Below, piece after piece: positions 1 to 11,112 of a stretch of DNA of 64,000 nt. Position numbers and translations under genes: made by a program. The stretch spans positions 116,905,388 to 116,969,387 of the forward strand of contig OY829326.1 in assembly GCA_963691655.1 (NCBI GenBank), read 5' to 3'. The DNA comes from Toxonevra muliebris. Its lineage: Eukaryota > Arthropoda > Insecta > Diptera > Pallopteridae. How positions within the stretch are numbered: the first letter of the stretch is position 1; every line of letters starts with the position of its first letter. The notes beneath the pieces are model-generated. The model was given only the letters and a program-made list of their open reading frames with translations, was not told the DNA's origin and ran no database searches.

Positions 1-504
1 TTGACAAAGTAGCAAGAATTCACCTTTTATTATTTATGAATTAAAAGTTTCTTCCTAAAATCTTTTTTCGTTATTTCTTTTTTTTCGAAAAATTATTTCA
101 AAGAAAACTTTAAATAATACATAAAATTGCAAAATTCGCGCACAATTTGTTTTAAGATTTTTCCATAAAGTTTTTAACTACGAGTATAATTTAAATAAAT
201 TTCTTGCCCCTCAAAGCATTTTAATGGTTTCCTTGTTGGGAAGTTTTATGCATCGCAATAAAATTATAAAAAGAAAAGCTAAAGTATAGTGTAACTGCTA
301 TAAATATGGGCTCTTTAAAAGTTTCAATTCACTGCATTGTTGGAGAAAACGCATAAATTGTAGCTAGATATATGCCTTCTATAAAGTTTCGCTCTCTGTT
401 TATTTTTACTAATGAGAGACTGTTGTATGATTTTCATTAACCTTCAGAGTACCAGGGTGGCAACTATAGTGGCCAGCAATATAAAGTTTATAAACAAATC
501 ATGA
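1..504. other. AT-rich non-coding stretch
   Basis: No open reading frame, RNA motif or repeat structure stands out here. The sequence is AT-rich with short A and T runs and behaves like intergenic or intron DNA. Confidence 0.5.
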
Positions 505-526
505 ACAGAAACAGAATTTCAAATCC

Positions 527-1027
527 AATATGTCGGGCAAATTTTTCAAAATTATTCTAATTCGTCTGAAACTTGTTTTTCTGGAGTTTTTGGGGTCTCT
601 TAAACCAAATCTGAAACTTTTTGTTAGATGGCTGAAAACTGCTATCACGAAATATGTCTGTAGAAGACCAACTATCAGGTTCTTCGTAATCCAAATCTGT
701 TGTCCGCCATATTGATCCAATATTCTGAAATTCAGTTTACAGATTCGGATTCAACGGCCCCAAAAACTCCTGAAAAACAAATTTCAGACGAATTAGAATA
801 ATTTTGCAACAATTTGTCCGCCATATTGGATCCGCCATTTTGAATTATGAAATCCAATGTACAAATTCGGATTCAGCGGCCCCAAAAACTACCGAAAAAC
901 AAGTTTTAGATGAATTAGAAGATTTTTTCAAAAATTTGTCCGCCAATTCAATTTACAGATTTGGATTCAGCGACCCCAAAAGCCCCGAAAAACAAATTAC
1001 AGACAAATTAGAACATTTTTTCAGAAA
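527..1027. repeat. Short direct/inverted repeat array with a CCCCAAAA core
   Basis: Three direct units of about 85-100 bp run at roughly 728-830, 848-944 and 945-1027. Each carries a block like GGATTCAGCGGCCCCAAAA, then CGAAAAACAA, then GACGAATTAGAA, and the first two end in TTTGTCCGCC. A fourth copy lies inverted at about 527-620, where TTCTAATTCGTCTGAA and TTTTTGGGGTC are the reverse complement of the same unit. The open reading frames that run through it follow the repeat and are not genes. A related TCAGCGACC block recurs in the large inverted repeat at 29.3-31.8 kb and near 33.27 kb, so this is probably a decayed dispersed family. Confidence 0.75.
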
Positions 1028-1040
1028 GTCGTTTATTTTA

Positions 1041-1882
1041 CTGTAGCCGGCCGGCGTGGCCACTAAATATATTGACGATTGTATTTACCGCAGAGACTTC
1101 ATATTAATAAAAATTTTCACAAAAAAAAATTTTCTGTGGAAAATTGGCGGCCTTCTAAAGGTTAAGCATTGTCAAGATTTCCGTTTTCTTCTTTGGAAAA
1201 AATTGCCTAATCTTAAAAACATTTGCCAGAAGTTTTTTTTTAAGAAAAAGAATCAAACAACTTGTAATCCCCTAACTTTATTTGTCAAAATTACGTACTC
1301 ACTGAAATTTACTCTACATACACTGGTCATTTTCTCATAGTTAGGAAATCCAATCCCTGTTCCTATAAGTTAGTAATCTGATGCAATCAAGTAGTGGTTC
1401 GAGATCATGTTTGTGAATTCATGATATAATAAATCTGATTGCTTGCTTCTCGGGAGTCCCATCATCGAGAAAGAATTCTTTTATTGTTGGGTCAAAGCAG
1501 CTCATCTGGCATTCCTGCCACTTGGCAGGATATTGATTGACAGTATTTACCCAAAACATCATCTAAATAGAAGCATTCTATAAAAGCGAAGGCAATTTTT
1601 ATCGTGGGTCGTCATCAACTGAAATCAAGTTCTTTATCCGAGTTTTCATGTTCAGTGTAAGGATTGTTATGTGGTGAGATCCAATTCCGATACACTGTTA
1701 TTGTTAAAGATCAGAGGAGAAAACAAGGAAAATAGAAGAGACATTACCGCAAAGAAACCGTGTGCCAACTTGAAAAAGAACAATTTAAATATCGAATACA
1801 GTCTAACTCTGATGTTTATCAAGACAATTCTAAAGTAACGAAGGTGACAGTCAAGTTCAGACATACATTCTTTTTTTTTCTT
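1041..1882. other. AT-rich non-coding stretch
   Basis: Only short, unconvincing reading frames are present. I see no conserved domain, no inverted ends and no notable microsatellite. Confidence 0.4.
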
Positions 1883-1886
1883 TTAA

Positions 1887-2016
1887 CCCATTAAGGACGA
1901 GGTGAAACCAAAGTAGATAGATCAAGAAAGTAACTTGAGAAAAAAATTGTTTTTTAACCTGGCTCAGGAACGGCTCAGCGACAAGGTGTCATATGGCGCC
2001 GCTGGGCATTACTGGG
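1887..2016 (+). mobile_element. 130-bp piggyBac-type MITE (copy 1)
   Basis: The element starts CCCATTAAGGACGAGG and ends GGCATTACTGGG, and TTAA lies directly on both sides (1883-1886 and 2017-2020). Ends of CCC...GGG with a TTAA duplication are the hallmark of the piggyBac superfamily. The body has no coding capacity. Two further copies of the same length occur in this window, at 31401-31530 and at 29634-30697 (inverted, split by another insertion). All share the internal block CTGGCTCAGGAACGGCTCAG. The flanks here are unrelated to the flanks of the other two copies, so this is an independent insertion. Confidence 0.85.
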
Positions 2017-2020
2017 TTAA

Positions 2021-4045
2021 CGGCACGACATCTCGAGCTTTTGGGGTCACAACTCGTATTATGTGAGTTATATTTGTACACGATTGAAAAGGACCTACAG
2101 TGGTGGGTGTGCAGGTGTTCAACCAGACCCATTTTATCATATAATAGTTTTCACATTGTTTTAAAGCCATAATCAAAGTTTCACGTTTCTATCTCAACTG
2201 GAAGTATTTTTGGTCGCTAACTCCATACAAGCCCGACCACTGTGCCGTGGTTTGAAGATGTGGAGGAACCGATTTTTGAAAGTGATCACGATGACACTTT
2301 TCAAGCCTGAAAGATTTTATTATCATAGTCTTTAAAGGCTTTTTATGAAATCCCGCTGAGAAATTTTTTAACATTTCATTTAACATTTTTAGAATGACCG
2401 AACAGTTCCAAACGGTAGTTCCTCTTCATGCCCCACATTGAATCCACCGCGCTTGTCAAAACTCAAACGCATGTTATGTGAGCCCATTTTTCCATTAAAC
2501 ACGCTATAAATTTTATCGTTTGATCTCTAAATTTAATGCTTAAAGATGCTTATACAACAACTGCATGAATGCATACTTACATAATAAATACCAAAGAGCA
2601 CAGCAGAGTCTTAAAAACATAAAATTGTCATGCTAATTGACAAAAAACTTGCCAAAAAAAAATTTGTAAAAGCAGTCGATGTTATTTAGCCTTCAAGTGC
2701 CTGCCTTCTTTTCTTCTTTTCTTCTACTGTACTCTAATGTTAATCTTTAAATCCTTAAAGATCTCAACTCTCAATTTAAATAAATAAATAAAATAAAATA
2801 TTTAAAATCGTATACAAATAAACAGAAAAAGTCGAAACAATTTTCGTGGCTAAAAAAAAAGAAATCAATAAACCCACAGACTCTGGCATTAATGTTTATT
2901 ATTTCCATTTACAAGCAAAAAGCCAAAAAAAAAAAACCATGGAAAAAACAAAAAGTTAGAAGAGCAAGAGAATTTGGTGAAAAAAGAAATATATGTAAAA
3001 CTCAAAGTCGAATAAATTTAATCCTGAGCATGCGGAGCTTGTTAGTTGCCGCTTGTTTCAAAAAAAAAGCTTGTAGCACAACAGCAACAGACACACACAC
3101 AAGCATAGAGGAAAATAGCAGCAAATTACAAAACACATTCAGAAGAAACAAAGAAGTGAATTGTGTGATAATGAGAAGTGACGGAGTGAACTAGAATGTG
3201 GTGGTTGGTGTTGTTTTTGTGTTTGTTGTTGTTGTTGTTGTCGCTGGTAGAGAAGATATAATACGGGCTTAGAAGGTATCAACAATAAGAGCAGCAGCAG
3301 CAGCAACCATAAGTAAAAGATGCTGCGCACAACAGCAACAATTGCTGCAAATTGAATAATATTGCAACTTGCAATCTGTACTCGTACTAAACGTGCAAGT
3401 GCTCATATAATATCTCTGTGTGAGTATGTATGTGTGTGTGACTATGTATGCGTGTAGTAAATGTTAAATGCCCGCCGGCACTTCAGCAGCTTAAGGCTCA
3501 TGGGTACATAATGAAATATTTGCGCTTCAGCAACAATGAAACGATGTTGCAGAAATTCCAAGAAGATACATTAGCTTCATTTGCGTATCATCATCGCCTT
3601 TTGGCTTTCGTTTTTCCACTCCCAGTTGAACTTTGGATGATCGTAAGAGTAATCAATGAGCGCTCCAAAGCGAGCAATCGATTACTCTCTATTGCTCCAG
3701 AGCTCTTGCATTTTGTACTCTTTTTTTAACATAGCATGTCCTAGGGCATGGAGTACTCGTTTTAGCTTCCAAAAGGAGCATGAGCTCACTTGCATCTCAT
3801 AGAAAAACAAAATTCCGAAATAGTTTCTCACAAAATTCATGACGCCATAGACTAGTTTTCTAAAACGACAGTAAGTACGCAAGCACTTGGGTGTGTGCCA
3901 AGGTTCAAATCCCACCAACATTTTTTTTTTATTTTTTTAGAATTATTTTGGTTCATTATTTTTTTTTCTTTTTTGGCATTTTTTTTTTTATTATTTACTA
4001 TTATCCTTTTATAATTTTATTATTTTCTTGAGTTGCCTTTTTTTT
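2021..4045. other. AT-rich non-coding DNA with microsatellites
   Basis: This stretch holds A-rich runs, a (GTT)n run at 3221-3240, an (AGC)n run at 3289-3305 and TGTGTG tracts near 3420-3440. The glutamine- or leucine-rich reading frames here come from the triplet runs. Near 3888-3912 a GGTTCAAATCC string matches a tRNA B box, but I could not fold a tRNA around it. A long T-rich tract follows (3920-4046). No gene is supported. Confidence 0.5.
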
Positions 4046-4135
4046 CCAGGCTCGAACCTGTGGTCAAAAAATTCGCATCGCGAATATTAAGCGACGCGCT
4101 TACCAACTGACCCACACAAGCAAATTTGTTGTGTC
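4046..4135 (-). repeat. tRNA-like sequence, probable SINE head
   Basis: Read on the minus strand from about 4130, a box-A-like GGGTCAGTTGGTAAGCGC is followed about 40 nt later by a B box, ACAGGTTCGAGCCTG, whose CAGG/CCTG stem pairs around a TTCGAGC loop. The next bases are AAAAAAAAGG and an A/T-rich tail that runs down to about 3920. A plausible anticodon arm exists but its loop is not 7 nt, and no acceptor stem closes. I therefore read it as a tRNA-derived SINE head or a decayed pseudo-tRNA, not a working tRNA gene. Confidence 0.5.
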
Positions 4136-4340
4136 ATTGAATTTTGTTTCTTTTGCTCTTGCAATGATTCTACTACTAGTTACGGATTTTTAACTCTTTG
4201 ATGCACACGATTTTAAAGAAAATAAAAACACCAGTTTCACAGACATTTTTTGGGTTTATATCATTACCAGCAGAATGAGAAACTGTAAATAAAATATTAA
4301 ACTGTGTGACTATAAGTAATTTCAACTTTTCGAGGTGGCT

Positions 4341-4353
4341 TAAAGTATATCAC
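4341..4353 (+). repeat. SINE target-site duplication, left copy
   Basis: TAAAGTATATCAC is repeated exactly at 4659-4671 on the far side of the SINE. Confidence 0.92.
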
Positions 4354-4658
4354 TCGATAGTCTAGTGGGTAGTGCACTAGACTTTCATCTGGGAGGTTCG
4401 GGTTCGATTCCCGTCTTCGTCTGGTGGTTAATTTTCATTACTTTCTTATATTCACTATCAATATGAAGTGTATGAGAATTATAAGATAGTGTACAAGTAC
4501 ACACATTGGTTGGTAATGGCAAAACCACCAAGCCGATAAAAAATTGCCACACAGCCGTTCGGAATCGGCGTTAAACTGTAGGTCCAACTATGTGGTATCA
4601 CAATGGGTCGTTCAGGCCTAAGTGTGTCTCTCGACAGCCACTCCAACCTAACCTAACC
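4354..4658 (+). mobile_element. tRNA-derived SINE, complete, with 13-bp target duplication
   Basis: The head has an A-box region, TAGTCTAGTGGGTAGTG, and a B box, GGGTTCGATTCCCG, spaced as in a tRNA. The GTCTAGTGG and CTTTCA parts look most like tRNA-Glu. The head ends near 4427. A tRNA-unrelated body follows, and the element finishes in a short CCAACCTAACCTAACC tail. The bases TAAAGTATATCAC lie exactly before (4341-4353) and after (4659-4671) the element, so both boundaries are certain. Transcription by RNA polymerase III from the internal boxes, and mobilisation by a partner LINE, are expected from SINE biology. An AACCTA-type tail instead of poly-A is also seen on the LINE ending near 39140, which makes an LOA/I-like LINE a candidate partner; that link is inference. 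Confidence 0.9.
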
Positions 4659-4671
4659 TAAAGTATATCAC
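4659..4671 (+). repeat. SINE target-site duplication, right copy
   Basis: Exact 13-bp match to 4341-4353, directly after the CCTAA-repeat tail. Confidence 0.92.
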
Positions 4672-5683
4672 ACTATGCATAAAAAAATATGCAAAAAGTG
4701 GGGCAGTTCTTACCCTACCTAACCTTAAAGAGTTAACTGAGCAAGAGAGAGTCAGATATACAAATTTGAACTACTCAATCAGGCTGTCTTTGTTTATCAT
4801 TATTTCTAAAAATAGACCATATAAAATTACGAAATTGTGTTAGTGAAATTCAAAAATTTTGTTACTGTATTGAAGTTGCTCGTTTATCTCTCCTTTTGGA
4901 GTGATGAAATCACTAATCGTTTGAGGAGTACTCACTGTTTGTGCAACTGGGCTTCTACTACTACTACTACTACTACACACTACACACACACACACATAGA
5001 TACTTTTCTTCTTGCCTTGTGCGCAAAAAGAAATTAAACTTTTTTCCGCATTCTTCTTAAGCGTTTTTGTTTTATTACACTTGTAATACTGAAATTAAAT
5101 TAGCCCGAAAGTAGTCGTTCAAAATTACGACGTTATGGCAATGACGTTGTGCGAAGTTCAAAAACTAGCGAAATGTGTTGGCTGCCACACGAGCTTGCAG
5201 GAAGTTGCAAGAAGTTGAGTTGGCGCCATAATTCACACACAAGTGACACTACTGCACACACACATACACACACAAATGCAAAGCAAACATACAAAAAACT
5301 TGCAACAAAGTTTCTAAGATAATTTAAATTCATTCTAATTGCTGTTAACACTTTTTTTTTTTTGCTTCTTTTTTTATGTATGTATGTATTTAGTTAGTTG
5401 GTATTTAGGAAACCGAAAATGATATTTCAAATGAAAGATTATGCAATTCACATATTTTTTATGAGCTTTTTGGGAAAAAATTCTCGATGAAAAGCTAAGA
5501 TAACGAGAAATTTAAATCGTTTTATTTGTTAGTGTTAAGACAAACGATTTAATTGCTAGTATAAACACTATATTGTAAGTTAAAAAATTAATAGAAAGTA
5601 TTTAGTGACGATATTTGAAAGAGAAAGAAAAGAGCACTTGTAATTTCCCGATACATTTTCGAATACTAGAAACTTATACTATA
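4672..5683. other. Non-coding DNA with CTA and CA microsatellites
   Basis: A (CTA)n run merging into (CA)n lies at about 4954-4996, CA-rich DNA at 5246-5275 and TATGTATGTA near 5377. Short frames here follow these repeats. I see no gene. Confidence 0.5.
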
Positions 5684-5704
5684 GGGGAGTGTCGTCATGG
5701 TTGG
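5684..5704 (+). mobile_element. 5' terminal repeat of a pogo-like element
   Basis: GGGGAGTGTCGTCATGGTTGG follows a TA (5682-5683). It matches the reverse complement of the right end of the pogo-like relic at 61450-61470 (GGGGAATGTCGTCAAGGTTA), which is also next to TA. A TA target is usual for the Tc1/mariner/pogo group. I could not find the matching right end downstream, so this may be a solo end or a decayed non-autonomous copy. Confidence 0.55.
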
Positions 5705-8630
5705 AGCGCTGTCAGGGTCGGGACAGTGTCATTTTCTCCATTATATTTCACTGGCGTTCGTTAAGTTAATATACAGTATTGTTTGTCATGACGAAAGCAA
5801 ACTTTTCATGTCATTTCGAGTTCAGAGCGTGAAGTGTATATAAGTGTTACGTGACCGAGTGTTAAAGGAAGAACAAAACTTTTTACAGTACTAGAAAAAG
5901 TGCATTAATTTAAAAATAATAAAAATAAAATCAAAGTCATTTAACTTAAAATGTTTGATAAAATAAATAAACATTTTCAATTTGATCACAGAACACAGGC
6001 AACTGCTGTCAAAAATGTTAGTGACTGGACTTTTTTTATTGCAATTGTCATTTTCCACGTTTGCGGATCCCCTAAATATTTTTTCTTGGTGATTGTTTGC
6101 TTACAAATTGTAATAGCAAACTCTTCATATGAATAAGTAATCAATTCGAAATAATTCAATTTTACGCTTACTTGTTGATGCGATGACAGTAAAAAATTAG
6201 TTAATGTGAATTTTATTAGAGTCAATTACCTTGACTTATTTTAATACCGCAAAGAAATGGCAAGGAGAGATGTTAAATTGAAATACACAAAAAGCATGCG
6301 TGATAACAAACAAATGGCAATAAAATGAAGTACTTATGTATGCATGCAGATGTATAGCGACCTATAACCTATAAATGTAATCACGAAAACAAAACAACAA
6401 CAAAAACGAAAAAAAAAGAAATAAAAAAAAAGAAAAAACGGCCATAAAGTAAAAAAAAAAGTCAAACAAAGTCGCAACACTTCAAATGTCAACAGTGCGA
6501 CACATTGTTGCCAACATCATATAAAAAATTCACCCGCATAATTTGGTTTGCACACACACGCGCATCCTTAAACATACACACATAAATACGCACACATTCA
6601 ACAAGAGCATCATAAAAAGTGAAATTCACTTTATCGTAAAATAATCGAAGAACGTATTTGCTTACAAGTTGTATGTGAATGTGTGTACATATGTATGTAT
6701 GTGTGAACTTATGAATGTAAGAGTAAAGAGCTTTGAGGAATATAATCATAAATTCCTTTTTACGAGTATGTGTCTCTTTGTATATGCATTTACAAACACA
6801 CCACACTTGCATGCCATTAAATATTTTCTCAAGTCCCCGCAGCCGCAATCAAAACCGAACGGTTTGGGAAAAATAAATGCAGGCGAAAGTGAAAAGGAGA
6901 AATTGATGCTTTTTCCAAATATGTTGCAAGCAGGCAGGCAAGCAGTCGGAAAGATAGGCAACTCAACAGTATCTTTCAAATACTTGCCAATTGTCGCTGT
7001 ATAGTGAAGATCTCATACCAAAAACAAAGCAACAACCCAAAAAACAAAACAAAAAAACACACATTTTTGACAATTTTTTGCCGCTACTACTCGTTGTTGA
7101 GCTTGTTGTCTATCTGCTGTACTTATTTTTTATGCATGTGGCGCAATTCTCGCAAAATTAAAGCTCTCATACACACACACACACCCACATTTGTGTATCT
7201 CAAAAAAGAATATTGAAAAGTAAATAGTAGAAGCAGGAGCCGAATTGTTCTCATATTGTTGAGTATATTGTGAGCTTTTAAGCCACTTTTGATGACGGCA
7301 CAAAATGATAGCGACAATATAGCAACAATGTGGTATACCGTCATAAAATTGTAGCCAAAAGACAAAACAAAATACTGAAAGTAGAGGTACCACGCGTATG
7401 CTATAAACAGAAACAATCATAAAAAATAAGATGAAATTTGGTAGTTGCTATTCCACAGGTGTCGAGAAGGCGAGAACATTTTCGAATGCACGACGAAAAC
7501 GGATCGTGCAGAATTACAAATTAGATGACCAGAAAACAGAAACGTAGAAGAATATTAACTTACAAAAAAAAAAAACATTTTAATTTTAGGCCTATTTTAT
7601 TAGATTGAGAAAAACCAAAAAGGTCCACCATACCATTTCTTCATTTTTAAACACTAAAATAGCAAAATGGAGTAGATTAGATTGAATACATTCGAAGAAA
7701 ATTGACATTGACTTGCCATTACTGATGATGAGCCCGACCTCAAAACAATTACCAAAAATACTAAAAATAGTCAGAGGCTCATTTTTTTCAAATGATTATC
7801 AATGGGAATTCGGGCCATGATAAGGAATCCGGATGAGGTTGGCTTATATTCCCAAAATTCGTGCAGTTACTGAATTGAAAGAGATCTTCCGAGTCGGGGT
7901 GCTCTGGGCAATAATGGGTTAAAGAATTAATTACATTTTAAGATTGTTTCCTAGAACTTTGGAGCTGATCCACTACTACTGCCCTACATGGGCTTTGCGA
8001 ATAAAATGGTTCCTAGTGTTTGTGAATGAATTTTTTATACTGAACACGAATCTGTGTTAAAAAATTTCCCATCACGCCACGTTTTAGAAAAAATGGGATT
8101 TAAAGCCCTAAAATAGAATTTTTGGCCATTTTTAAAATTTGTAGAGCTGAACACTGGCGTGCTACAAACTTCGAAATCCAGAAATTATAGGCTGAATCAT
8201 GCCCTTCCAAATAAGCCCTAAACCCGAAACTGTAAATCAAAAACGGTTATTGACCTAGAAAAACTATAAATGCAGAATTGCTCAGCATCACCTTTTCTTT
8301 TTGTATCCAAAGTCAAACCTCATGTCAAAAAAAACAAATCGGATCTGGTCGCATAGTGTAACTAAGATTTCAAGTTTATTTTTTATATTTGACTTTTTAG
8401 AAAGAAACCGATGGAAGTAAAAAATATTTAAAAACTGTTCCATAGATTTTATTTTAACTTTTTTTCATCCACTGGCAATTAATATAACAAAATAGAAGAA
8501 AGTTTAAACATTTCGTCAGAACCCCCAAAAGCCGCCCCCCCTTAAATACGGCCTTGCCCACTATAATCGTAAACATTTATAATTTGTAATGTTGCTACTC
8601 AGTTAGTTCATAATTGTACTTTTATTATAT
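5705..8630. other. AT-rich non-coding DNA with microsatellites
   Basis: The stretch holds A-rich tracts near 6395-6470, TGTATG and CA runs near 6550-6720 and 7168-7188, and no convincing exon. At 7840-7925 a frame reads AVTELKEIFRVGVLWAIMG, followed by GGGTTAA, and could be a scrap of a piggyBac transposase. That is too weak to call. Confidence 0.45.
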
Positions 8631-8660
8631 ACTAGCTGACCCGGCAAACGTTGTTCTGCC
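8631..8660 (+). repeat. Left 30-bp inverted end (ACTAGCTGACCCGG type)
   Basis: ACTAGCTGACCCGGCAAACG and the next 10 bases recur as a near-perfect reverse complement at 15621-15650, with one difference in 30. The similarity continues inward for about 200 bp, for example TAATGACAATTCA on both sides. The string resembles termini I associate with repeats in many insects, but that is from memory. It could be one 7-kb element or two copies of a family in opposite orientation. Confidence 0.75.
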
Positions 8661-9289
8661 TTTTCTGCGAAAAAGCGCGAAAATTAAAAAAGGATAAAAA
8701 ACATGATATTTAAAATTGAATATTCGTAATGACAATTCAGGCTTCCATTGAATTTCGAAAAAAAATTCTATATTTAAAAATTGTTGATACAATGAAAATC
8801 TCAAATCAATATTGTGATAATTAAATTTTGGAAATTAAAGTTTGCATTGCGTCTGAACGACCAGAAAATTAAACTTTTTTATTGTACTATCACCGATGGG
8901 AACTCAACGACGTGTACGAAAACAACTTAAGTCTGATAGCAAAGAACATAGTGGATATTTGCAAAAACAAAAGACCGTTACGCGCATCATTGAGCGACCT
9001 TCGACAAAAACAAAGCCATACCAGCTGATGATACCATTTGAGCAAAATTATTAACCTAGTTGATGCTAAAAGGGCCATTCAGCAGTTAGATAGAAATTCC
9101 AGCATATCTGTAGTAAAAAGGAATAACTTTTAAGTGTTTTTTTATTTTGCCGAGCAATTTTATTAGATTTCAGTTGAATTATAGAAACAATATTTCAGGA
9201 GGCTCTATATTCATATCAAAGACCATTCTTGAAATTATATCTAAAAATTATAATTATAAATTATATTCCAAAAGTTATTTAAAAATTTT
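8661..9289. other. Subterminal repeat, AT-rich
   Basis: The first 180 bases match the inverted subterminal sequence at about 15440-15620 (AAAATTGAA, GTAATGACAATTCA, CATTGAATTT). The remainder is AT-rich without a gene. Confidence 0.5.
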
Positions 9290-10440
9290 ATGGCTGGAAA
9301 CCAGGCTACATCAGGAAGTAACTATGACCTTGCCATGGTATCGGCCTCCACTATGGTCGACCTTTCCCATTGGAATTTAGTGGCCGGGACGCTTTCGCCT
9401 TTAGGCGCGAGCTAATGGCCGAATCCTATAAATGGATGACACCTAAAAGCAAAAACAAAACTTAAATAAACTAAAGACGCATAAACTTACCGGATTTGAA
9501 GCGGCAAATATGGCGGCGCAAACGCTTCCTGGCAAAGTGAGTAGAAGAAGACCTTCTATGTCAAATCGATTGGTGCTTAACTACCTGCAAGGATCAAGCA
9601 CTAGTCATAGAAGAATTCCTTCTAGCATGGGTGGTGGCCCAGCAAGTGGTCAAGCCAGACCAGGTGGCGATATCGGAAAAATATCTTGCCGGTGGTGCAA
9701 GAGGAATATAATTGGTTCCCAGCGTACACTCAGTGACAAGGGTAGAGAAGTGAGCACCACTTCCCCACCTACTATTAGTCAATCCTGAGGAATCGGGTGA
9801 GGGAATTAGCAAAACAAAAAGCACTCACCCTAAGGCATTAGAACGGCGCATTTCTGGACTTTCCCCGTCGGAGAACCTGGTGGGCTAAACGACCCCTGGA
9901 AATGGGTCGGCCGTAAATTGGTACCTAAAATTCAACAGGCTAGGTTTGGCCCCTGAAGACGCTAGAGGGAAGGCATAGGAACTCAGGGTGGATACTTTGG
10001 TTGCAGAGCAAAACGAGCAACGCTATCGTGAAAACGATAACATAATAAATCCCCCGCCCCCCAAGCGTCCTGGTCCAAAGAAAGTCAGTTCAGAAAATAA
10101 CGCAAAACTGGAATCGGAAAATACTCCCGCCAGAGCACTTCTAACGTGAGCAAGCCCGATCAAGGAGCCAGCAATGCGAGCGCCCTAAAAATCTTTTGTC
10201 TAACCTAGGAAATGCCCGCACCAATTGCTCATCCCTGATGATCTGACGGACCTAGAAGGTAACGCCCCTTGAACGAGATGACGAATGATTAGACTGCTTC
10301 CATTAGATTTAACGGCATTTACTTCCGGCCAGGATATCTACTGATAGACTGCAGCAATGACGACACCGCTACATGGCTTCAGAAGGTGATTTCATGCCAA
10401 GAAGGCTGGAGAAGTAAGAAGTTGCAGACCTGTCGCTGAT
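9290..10440 (+). pseudogene. LINE 5' region and ORF1 (gag-like) relic
   Basis: Starting near 9300 the base composition turns distinctly GC-richer than its surroundings. A frame at 9510-9788 reads SMSNRLVLNYLQGSS and then GQARPGGDIGKISCRWC. After several breaks, frames continue with PKALERRISGLSPSENLVG, FNRLGLAPEDARGKA, PPPPKRPGPKKVSSENN and finally YLLIDCSNDDTATWLQKV. The last segment has the shape of the gag-like C-terminal domain found before the RT ORF in fly LOA/I-type LINEs (an LxDCxNxxTATWL pattern, DUF4780-like). That domain name is recalled, not searched. No complete frame survives; stops and frameshifts are frequent. The RT half of this copy is not adjacent, so this is a 3'-deleted or rearranged fragment. 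Confidence 0.6.
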
Positions 10441-10534
10441 CAGGGTCGAATATTCGGAATATCGAAATTTTATTTAAAAAAAAAAAAAAATCCATAAAAA
10501 TTGGTACTCTCAAATATACAAGTATATACTATTG
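10441..10534. other. A/T-rich spacer
   Basis: Includes a 14-base A run. Nothing else recognised. Confidence 0.4.
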
Positions 10535-10765
10535 GGGATGCAAATTTCATGCACAATAAATTTTTTTTCTTAGCATTGATAGAAATTACAAATTTACAAT
10601 TTTGTTATTTTATATAAAAGAATATAAATATAAAATAAAAAAAAACAGAAATACCTTCAGAGAAAGTTATTATTATATACTTCAATTTTTTTTTTAATTT
10701 AAAGTTTCTAATTTGAAAATCAATGCCAAGAACAAAAAATGTATCGTGCATGAAATTTGCATCCC
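10535..10765. mobile_element. 231-bp MITE with about 48-bp inverted ends
   Basis: The left end reads GGGATGCAAATTTCATGCAC and goes on to TTCTTAGCATTGAT. The right end, reverse-complemented, reads GGGATGCAAATTTCATGCAC and goes on to TTCTTGGCATTGAT. The middle is AT-only filler with no coding capacity. TATT lies close to both boundaries (10530-10533 and 10766-10769), which would fit a short target duplication, but one extra G on the left leaves this open. Superfamily not assigned. Confidence 0.85.
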
Positions 10766-11112
10766 TATTCATTATACAGGGTGTTTCGGTTCCTATGAAG
10801 TCGCGATATATCGCTATCTCTATTCTTTAACCACTTATATAGAAAAGTTCCATTTTCAAGAAAACGAAACTAAATGTCAGAAAAAATGACACCTAGAATC
10901 ATTTTCTCACAAACTAGACTTTCAAATAACGAATTGTTATGCAGACTAGCTACAATGGGGGAAAAAAAAACAACAACATAAGTGTATAGAACGGTAGTGG
11001 TAGTTTCTTTCAATATCTTTATTCAGTAAAGATATTTGGAATCAAATCCGTAATTCTGGGTTATGATTTCAAATATTAGTAGCTTATATAGGATATTGAA
11101 AGATTAAGAACT
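10766..11112. other. Non-coding DNA upstream of the hammerhead motif
   Basis: The stretch begins ACAGGGTGTTTCGGTTCC, which has the look of another repeat terminus. No partner end was found. No reading frame is convincing. Confidence 0.4.

Noticed and set aside
3139..3330. Leu/Gln-rich small frames
   Set aside because: Product of the GTT and AGC microsatellites.
4354..4427. Functional tRNA gene
   Set aside because: A and B boxes are present, but the acceptor stem does not close, and the sequence continues into a SINE body bounded by a target duplication.
6489..6848. A 119-codon minus-strand frame rich in Cys/Tyr/His
   Set aside because: Follows TGTATG and CACA repeats. No domain.
7716..7750. 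CTGATGA near 7718 as a ribozyme
   Set aside because: No stem II and no GAAA at a suitable distance.
7730..7925. piggyBac transposase fragment or a fourth TTAA-type MITE
   Set aside because: GGGTTAA and a short ELKEIF-type frame are suggestive, but no left end or longer similarity could be found.
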